A DNA stretch of 10,637 nt, taken from NCBI GenBank assembly GCA_012514125.1, contig JAAZAW010000037.1, positions 1 to 10,637 of the forward strand. Direction: 5' to 3'. A program made the translations under genes and the position numbers. Positions within the stretch are counted from its first letter, which is position 1. Every line of letters begins with the position of its first letter. This stretch comes from Phycisphaerae bacterium. GTDB lineage: Bacteria > Planctomycetota > Phycisphaerae > JAAYCJ01. The notes beneath the pieces are model-generated. The model saw only the letters and a program-made list of their open reading frames with translations, made no database searches and had not been told where the DNA came from. Below, piece after piece: positions 7,675-10,637 of this stretch.

Positions 7675-7898
7675 GTTACCCGCGTTCGCAGCGTAGCGGA
7701 TGCTTATATTGAAAAATAAATCAAGTGTGGTCAAAAGACCCATTCGACCGGCAGGAAAGGCCCGTTGCCGGAAGAATGCGAGACTTGTTCGCCGATGCGA
7801 TCTTGGAGATTGAAATCGGCGAATTGCAACCGGATGTTTGCGGCCTGCAGAGTCGCAGGTAAGTTACCAGGATTTCGGGCCGATATGGAGCATTATCA
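7675..7898 (+). other. flgL-fliW spacer, with hairpins and a possible mini-ORF
   Basis: There is no gene I can support in these 224 bases. CCGGCA (7748-7753) and TGCCGG (7766-7771) form a perfect 6-bp inverted repeat whose 12-base loop starts with GGA. CCTGC (7844-7848) and GCAGG (7855-7859) form a 5-bp stem. Neither is followed by T-residues. One frame stays open from 7713 to TAA 7860-7862; ATG 7776 would give a 28-residue peptide beginning MRDLFADAILEIEIGELQPD, and GTG 7725 a 45-residue one, but neither start has a well-placed Shine-Dalgarno. In Bacillus subtilis a gene (yviE) occupies this position; nothing like it is seen here. Confidence 0.35.
7860..7886 (+). promoter_or_regulatory. Candidate sigma28 (FliA/SigD-type) promoter before fliW
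   Basis: TAAG at 7860-7863 is followed, after exactly 15 bases, by GCCGATAT at 7879-7886. The known flagellar sigma consensus is TAAA-N15-GCCGATAA in enterics and GCCGATAT in Bacillus, so 11 of 12 positions match the latter. It sits at the head of the fliW-csrA-fliC group, where late-class transcription would be expected. The difficulty is that transcription would start near 7892, leaving a leader of only about 7 bases and excluding the fliW Shine-Dalgarno (GGAG, 7887-7890). It may therefore serve csrA-fliC more than fliW, or be chance. Confidence 0.4.
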
Positions 7899-8354
7899 AT
7901 GCAGATCCAAACAACACGATTTGGAATGGTGGAAATTGACGACCAAAGAATTATGTATTTCCCTAAAGGAATGGTCGGGTTTCCGAACTGTCAGAAGTAC
8001 GCGCTGATTCAAACAAACGACGAAGGTGTCTTTTTCTGGATGCAGTCCATTGACCGCCCGGAACTGGCCTTTGTGGTTTGTGACCCACGGACGTTTGTTC
8101 CGGATTATCGGGTCCCGGTCAAGCTCGATGAGCTTGAATTGATCGGACTCCAGAGTTCGGAAGATGCGCAAGTTCTGGTGATCGTCAACAAGGTTGATGA
8201 CGTACTCACCGGAAATCTTCAGGGTCCCCTGGTAATCAACGCACAGAACCTGACAGGCAACCAATTGGTTCTTTCCGACAAACGCTACACGACACGTCAT
8301 CCGTTCATGCAAATGAACAATCAGCGAGCGGTACCTGTCAGTAAAACAGCATAG
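7899..8354 (+). CDS. fliW: Flagellar assembly factor FliW, CsrA antagonist
   Basis: FliW binds CsrA and blocks its RNA binding, and is itself sequestered by flagellin, so flagellin synthesis tracks export. The 151-residue product shows the family pattern throughout: TRFGMVEIDDQRIMYFPKGM (6-25) leading to VGFP, FFWMQSIDRPELAFVVCDP (45-63), PDYRVPV (68-74), TGNLQGPLVINAQN (104-117) and NQLVLSDKRYTTRH (121-134). Length is typical. GGAG at 7887-7890 lies 8 bases before ATG 7899. An ATG at residue 10 is unlikely to be the start because the first beta strand of the family would be lost. It is followed by a 147-base spacer and then csrA, the expected partner. Confidence 0.95.
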   Translation: MQIQTTRFGMVEIDDQRIMYFPKGMVGFPNCQKYALIQTNDEGVFFWMQSIDRPELAFVVCDPRTFVPDYRVPVKLDELELIGLQSSEDAQVLVIVNKVDDVLTGNLQGPLVINAQNLTGNQLVLSDKRYTTRHPFMQMNNQRAVPVSKTA

Positions 8355-8372
8355 GGAACTGAACCATAACAA

Positions 8373-8392
8373 CCGCCAAATGGATTTGGTGG
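8373..8392 (+). promoter_or_regulatory. GGA-loop hairpin between fliW and csrA, candidate CsrA site
   Basis: CCGCCAAA (8373-8380) pairs with TTTGGTGG (8385-8392) through eight pairs, one of them G-U, leaving a TGGA tetraloop, or an ATGGAT hexaloop if the last A-U opens. CsrA dimers favour GGA shown in a hairpin loop. The element lies 110 bases upstream of the csrA start in a 147-base spacer with no supported gene. No T-run follows, so it is not a terminator. Confidence 0.4.
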
Positions 8393-8456
8393 ATTTGTGC
8401 CAGTAGGTACGGGCATAGGTGGTTTCGAACCGATCCTTCGGGAAAGTTTGAAATAA

Positions 8457-8476
8457 ATGCCAAGTAATTCTGGCAT
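8457..8476 (+). other. Inverted repeat upstream of the csrA ribosome site
   Basis: ATGCCA (8457-8462) and TGGCAT (8471-8476) form a 6-bp stem with an 8-base loop. A second GGCAT at 8478-8482 could replace the 3' arm. The element ends just before the csrA Shine-Dalgarno region and could influence its exposure; the pairing is seen, the role is inferred. Confidence 0.3.
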
Positions 8477-8483
8477 CGGCATG

Positions 8484-8495
8484 ACAAGGAAGGAG
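8484..8495 (+). promoter_or_regulatory. csrA Shine-Dalgarno overlapping a CsrA consensus core
   Basis: Upstream of csrA the sequence ACAAGGAAGGAG carries GGAG (8492-8495), 6 bases before ATG 8502. Its first part, ACAAGGA (8484-8490), is an exact match to the ACARGGA core of the in-vitro-selected CsrA consensus (RUACARGGAUGU). A second GGA follows at once. This site both fixes the csrA start at 8502 and makes autoregulation by CsrA plausible. Confidence 0.6.
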
Positions 8496-8501
8496 CCTAG
8501 C

Positions 8502-8924
8502 ATGTTGGTGCTATCGAGGCAAAAAGATGAAACAATTATGATAGGCGACGACGTGGAAATTACGGTCGTCGATATTCGGGGCGACAAGGTGCGACTGGGC
8601 ATCAAAGCCCCGCCACATATTCCAGTGCATCGAAAAGAAGTGTATGAGGCGATCAAACGAGAAAATCGGGAGGCCGCCCAGGTGAATCCTGATGACTTGA
8701 AATCCCTGGCTAACAGCAGAGGAAATTCGACCCAACGGTTAAATACCGATCCATCAGACAGCACACAGGCAAACAAACCTGCGACTTCAGATTCAAAGTC
8801 CAAGGTCGGTCATGAGCCTAAAGTGCGGCGTCGAATTAAACCGGCTGATTCAAATACAAATTCAAGCAATAAAATCAAAAACAATACATCCGGTTGCGAA
8901 GGAACGCAACCGGCAGGTTCATAG
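8502..8924 (+). CDS. csrA: Carbon storage/flagellin translational regulator CsrA with long C-terminal tail
   Basis: CsrA is a homodimeric RNA-binding protein that blocks ribosome entry at GGA-containing leaders. Residues 1-59 are a full CsrA domain: MLVLSRQKDETIMIGDDVEI, GDKVRLGIKAP (27-37) and IPVHRKEVYEAIKREN (40-55), with the RNA-contacting arginines R6 and R44 at their standard positions and N55, which I recall being implicated in FliW responsiveness in Bacillus. Typical CsrA ends near residue 60-75, but this protein has 140 residues. Residues 60-140 are hydrophilic and rich in S, N, T, K and D, with a basic patch VRRRIK (108-113), and are probably disordered. The frame is open 15 codons further to ATG 8457, but the Shine-Dalgarno and the family start point to 8502. 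Its last codons run through hairpins that lie in the fliC leader. Confidence 0.93.
   Translation: MLVLSRQKDETIMIGDDVEITVVDIRGDKVRLGIKAPPHIPVHRKEVYEAIKRENREAAQVNPDDLKSLANSRGNSTQRLNTDPSDSTQANKPATSDSKSKVGHEPKVRRRIKPADSNTNSSNKIKNNTSGCEGTQPAGS
8890..8913 (+). promoter_or_regulatory. Perfect 9-bp hairpin with AAGGAA loop, candidate CsrA site 1 of the fliC leader
   Basis: CCGGTTGCG (8890-8898) and CGCAACCGG (8905-8913) are perfect reverse complements around the hexaloop AAGGAA (8899-8904). The loop contains ARGGA, as CsrA prefers. It lies inside the last csrA codons, 82 bases before and upstream of the GGA in the fliC ribosome site. No T-tract follows, arguing against a terminator. By analogy with the upstream site of the Bacillus hag leader it could be a high-affinity loading site for CsrA. 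Confidence 0.55.
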
Positions 8925-8934
8925 GGTGAACCTG
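8914..8934 (+). other. 8-bp hairpin with the csrA stop codon in its loop
   Basis: CAGGTTCA (8914-8921) and TGAACCTG (8927-8934) pair perfectly around the loop TAGGG (8922-8926). The first three loop bases are the csrA TAG. The hairpin abuts the 9-bp hairpin ending at 8913 with no base between, so the two could stack coaxially. A ribosome terminating on csrA would open both. Confidence 0.5.
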
Positions 8935-8938
8935 GAAC

Positions 8939-8978
8939 GGTCCGGTCCCCTTTGTTAAGGTCCGGATCACATTAACAA
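8939..8978 (+). other. fliC leader: direct repeat GGTCCGG and a 7-bp inverted repeat
   Basis: GGTCCGG occurs at 8939-8945 and again at 8959-8965, exactly 20 bases apart. TTGTTAA (8952-8958) and TTAACAA (8972-8978) form a 7-bp stem whose 13-base loop includes the second GGTCCGG and a GGA (8964-8966). The 3' arm shares two bases with the Shine-Dalgarno hairpin, so the two stems compete. No good sigma70, sigma54 or sigma28 promoter is apparent here. Confidence 0.35.
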
Positions 8979-8990
8979 TCATGGAGGATT
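8977..8990 (+). promoter_or_regulatory. fliC Shine-Dalgarno presented in a GGA-loop hairpin, candidate CsrA site 2
   Basis: AATC (8977-8980) and GATT (8987-8990) form a 4-bp stem with the hexaloop ATGGAG (8981-8986). GGAGG (8983-8987) is the strong Shine-Dalgarno, 7 bases before the fliC ATG at 8995. CsrA bound to this loop would cover the ribosome site, the mechanism known for Bacillus hag. The stem is short and AU-rich, so it may form mainly when CsrA is bound. Confidence 0.5.
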
Positions 8991-8994
8991 AGTC

Positions 8995-10422
8995 ATGAGT
9001 CGAATCAACACAAACATCGGAGCATTAATTGCACAAACCCATTTGCAGCGTTCCAATGCGGAGTTGCAAACATCCCTGCAGCGTTTATCAAGTGGATTGA
9101 GAATCAATCGCGGTGCGGACGACCCCGCAGGGTTGATCACCAGCGAATCTCTGCGAGCTGAAAAAGCGGGAATCAGTCAGGCAATTACTAATTCTCAACG
9201 CGCTTCGAATGTCATCGCAACGGCAGAAGGGGCTTTGAACGAAGTGGCCGCCTTGCTGGTTAATATTCAGGAACTCACAATCGAATCGGCAAACACAGGT
9301 GTAATTTCCCCTGAAGAAATCCAGGCAAACCAGCTACAGGTGGACTCTGCCATCGAATCGATCACTCGGATCTCCAACACCACGAGTTTCGCAGGATTGA
9401 AACTACTGGATGGAAGTTTGGCCTATGTCGCCAGCGGAGTGAATCAAACGGCAATCAAGGACCTCAACATCTATTCCGTTCAGTTCGGGACCATGCCGTA
9501 CTTGCCGGTAAACATTTCAGTAACAACATCGGCGCAAAAGGGAGTCTTGCAGTATCCCACTTCAGTGGTTACAGCAAGCTGTACAATTGAGGTTCGCGGA
9601 CCCGTGGGCGTTCTCACGCTGCCGTTAAAGGCCAGCGCTTCGGTAAGCACAATCGTGCAAGCCATCAATACAACCTCGGATTCCACCGGTGTCACCGCGT
9701 CGTATATCAACTCTGCCAATCCCGAGAGTGGAATTGCATTTAAATCCAGCTCTTATGGTAGTTCGGAATTTGTTCAGGTTACTGCATTATCGGGAACCTT
9801 CGCGGTCGAAAATGAAGCCGGAGCGACCGTCACGCGTAATGAGGGACGAGATGTTATCGCCACCATCAATGGCATATCTTCAAAAGGCGATGGATTGCAA
9901 CTTAACTTTCAGAGTCTGGGAATCGACCTGGACCTGACGTTGACTGAAACCTTCAATAAAGTCGGATCAACAAGCTTCGCGATTACAAAAGGTGGAGCGA
10001 AATTCCAATTAGGACCCGCCGTCAATACAAACCAGCAGGCCAATATTGGAATCCGATCGGTAGCTGCTTCGAATCTGGGAAATTCCGTCGATGGATATCT
10101 GTCAGATATCTCCACCAACGGAGCCTATTCTTTGACTAAAGATGTGTCAAGGGCCAATCGTATCGTCACACAAGCCATCCGACAGGTGTCGGTGCTTCGA
10201 GGCAGATTGGGAGCTTTCGAAAAGAACGTTCTCGAAACAAATGTCAATTCGTTACAAATCACACTGGAAAACGTAACAGCCAGTGAATCGCAGATTCGAG
10301 ATGCGGATTTCGCCGCCGAAACCTCGGCGATGACACGAGCACAAATCCTGAATCAGGCGGGAACGTCGGTTTTGAAAATGGCAAACCAGACCCCACAGTC
10401 GGTCCTCTCGCTCCTGAGTTAG
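8995..10422 (+). CDS. fliC: Flagellin FliC, filament subunit
   Basis: This is a complete 475-residue flagellin. The N-terminal D0/D1 part is canonical: MSRINTNIGALIAQTHLQRS, then SSGLRINRGADDPAGLITSE (32-51), SQRASNVIATAEGALNEVAA (67-86) and TTSFAGLKLLDGS (129-141). The C-terminal part contains RANRIVTQAIRQVSVLRGRL (386-405), LENVTASESQIRDADFAAET (424-443) and ends QILNQAGTSVLKMANQTPQ followed by SVLSLLS. Between lies a surface-exposed middle. Residues 190-268 resemble a hook-IN module, and 284-340 (GRDVIATINGISSKGDG ...) form a second beta domain. Cysteine 196 is unusual for an extracellular filament subunit. Export depends on the disordered N-terminus; no Sec signal is expected. The strong ribosome site and structured leader suggest high, translationally controlled expression. 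Confidence 0.97.
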   Translation: MSRINTNIGALIAQTHLQRSNAELQTSLQRLSSGLRINRGADDPAGLITSESLRAEKAGISQAITNSQRASNVIATAEGALNEVAALLVNIQELTIESANTGVISPEEIQANQLQVDSAIESITRISNTTSFAGLKLLDGSLAYVASGVNQTAIKDLNIYSVQFGTMPYLPVNISVTTSAQKGVLQYPTSVVTASCTIEVRGPVGVLTLPLKASASVSTIVQAINTTSDSTGVTASYINSANPESGIAFKSSSYGSSEFVQVTALSGTFAVENEAGATVTRNEGRDVIATINGISSKGDGLQLNFQSLGIDLDLTLTETFNKVGSTSFAITKGGAKFQLGPAVNTNQQANIGIRSVAASNLGNSVDGYLSDISTNGAYSLTKDVSRANRIVTQAIRQVSVLRGRLGAFEKNVLETNVNSLQITLENVTASESQIRDADFAAETSAMTRAQILNQAGTSVLKMANQTPQSVLSLLS

Positions 10423-10493
10423 TTTGATTTGAAAAAACTTGTAAAATAATAGAAAAATAGATGATTGGACGATTCAAGCTTCGTTCTACAACA

Positions 10494-10534
10494 AAAATCG
10501 GGCCGAACATAACGTTTGGCCCGATTTTATTTTA
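10494..10534 (+). terminator. Intrinsic terminator after fliC
   Basis: AAAATCGGGCCGAAC (10494-10508) pairs with GTTTGGCCCGATTTT (10514-10528) over 15 positions, with one G-U, around the loop ATAAC (10509-10513). TTTTATTTTA follows. The flanking A-run on the 5' side means it could also stop transcription arriving from the other strand. It closes the flagellar cluster 72 bases after the fliC stop. Confidence 0.93.
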
Positions 10535-10637
10535 CATGAAGGCCTGAAAATCCTAAAATCAAAATACAAAAATTAAGATCGTGCGTTAAAAACCCGACAC
10601 ACTGAAAACTCCACAACTAAAAGTAAAAAATAATGTC
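10535..10637. other. AT-rich end of window, nothing recognised
   Basis: These last 103 bases are A-rich with no open frame of note, no clear promoter and no repeat that I could identify. A gene may begin beyond the window. Confidence 0.6.

Noticed and set aside
7765..8007. 80-codon open frame overlapping the fliW start
   Set aside because: It is cysteine- and tryptophan-rich, has no family resemblance, and overlaps 109 bases of the well-supported fliW in another frame.
8397..8456. Short GTG frame in the fliW-csrA spacer giving a Gly-rich 19-residue peptide
   Set aside because: It is too short, has no clear ribosome site, and the hairpin at 8373-8392 explains part of the spacer better.
8457..8501. 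Upstream in-frame ATG adding 15 residues to CsrA
   Set aside because: The added residues are not part of any CsrA, the ATG lies in an inverted-repeat arm, and a strong ribosome site is correctly spaced for ATG 8502, which gives the canonical MLVLSR start.
8890..8934. Paired hairpins as an intrinsic terminator between csrA and fliC
   Set aside because: Both stems are strong but neither is followed by a T-run; the region downstream is GC-rich and leads straight into the fliC leader.
1..10637. Mobile elements, CRISPR arrays, tRNA or rRNA genes
   Set aside because: No transposase, integrase, regularly spaced repeats or RNA-gene signatures were seen; the window is a continuous flagellar cluster.

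Overview
This window is almost entirely a co-directional flagellar gene cluster on the + strand. It runs from the last codons of flgG, through the P/L-ring genes flgA, flgH and flgI, a single-domain flgJ-type rod gene and the chaperone gene flgN, to the hook-filament junction genes flgK and flgL. It ends with the regulatory pair fliW and csrA and a flagellin gene closed by a strong intrinsic terminator. P- and L-ring genes imply a diderm cell envelope. The moderate GC content, the FlgL enlarged by hook-IN-type repeats and the style of the flagellin C-terminal half suggest Planctomycetota, perhaps Phycisphaerae; this is an inference from general resemblance, and I could not search for relatives.

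Layout: flgG tail (1-53); a 154-base spacer with a possible leader hairpin; flgA-flgH-flgI-flgJ-flgN (208-4011), packed with 1-, 4- and 16-base overlaps and one 21-base gap; flgK (4030-5727) and flgL (5743-7674); a 224-base spacer holding a candidate sigma28-type promoter; fliW (7899-8354); a 147-base spacer with a GGA-loop hairpin; csrA (8502-8924) with a long hydrophilic tail; a structured 70-base leader; fliC (8995-10422); terminator (10494-10534). The last 100 bases hold nothing I recognise. I see no mobile element, CRISPR array, tRNA or rRNA.

How it fits together: FlgA, FlgH and FlgI build the periplasmic and outer-membrane bushing, FlgJ caps the rod, FlgN chaperones FlgK and FlgL, and these join the hook to the FliC filament. 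The order flgN-flgK-flgL-fliW-csrA-flagellin resembles the Bacillus subtilis late flagellar locus, where CsrA represses flagellin translation by binding GGA hairpins and FliW relieves this by binding CsrA. The sequence here supports the same logic. There is a perfect 9-bp hairpin with an AAGGAA loop at the csrA 3' end and a second hairpin presenting the fliC Shine-Dalgarno in an ATGGAG loop. The csrA Shine-Dalgarno itself overlaps ACAAGGA, the core of the CsrA consensus. The most interesting part of the window is therefore this compact, apparently self-wired FliW-CsrA-flagellin switch, in which the reading frame of an unusually long CsrA runs through the first flagellin-leader hairpin. The protein families are known; the RNA architecture and the CsrA tail are what deserve checking.
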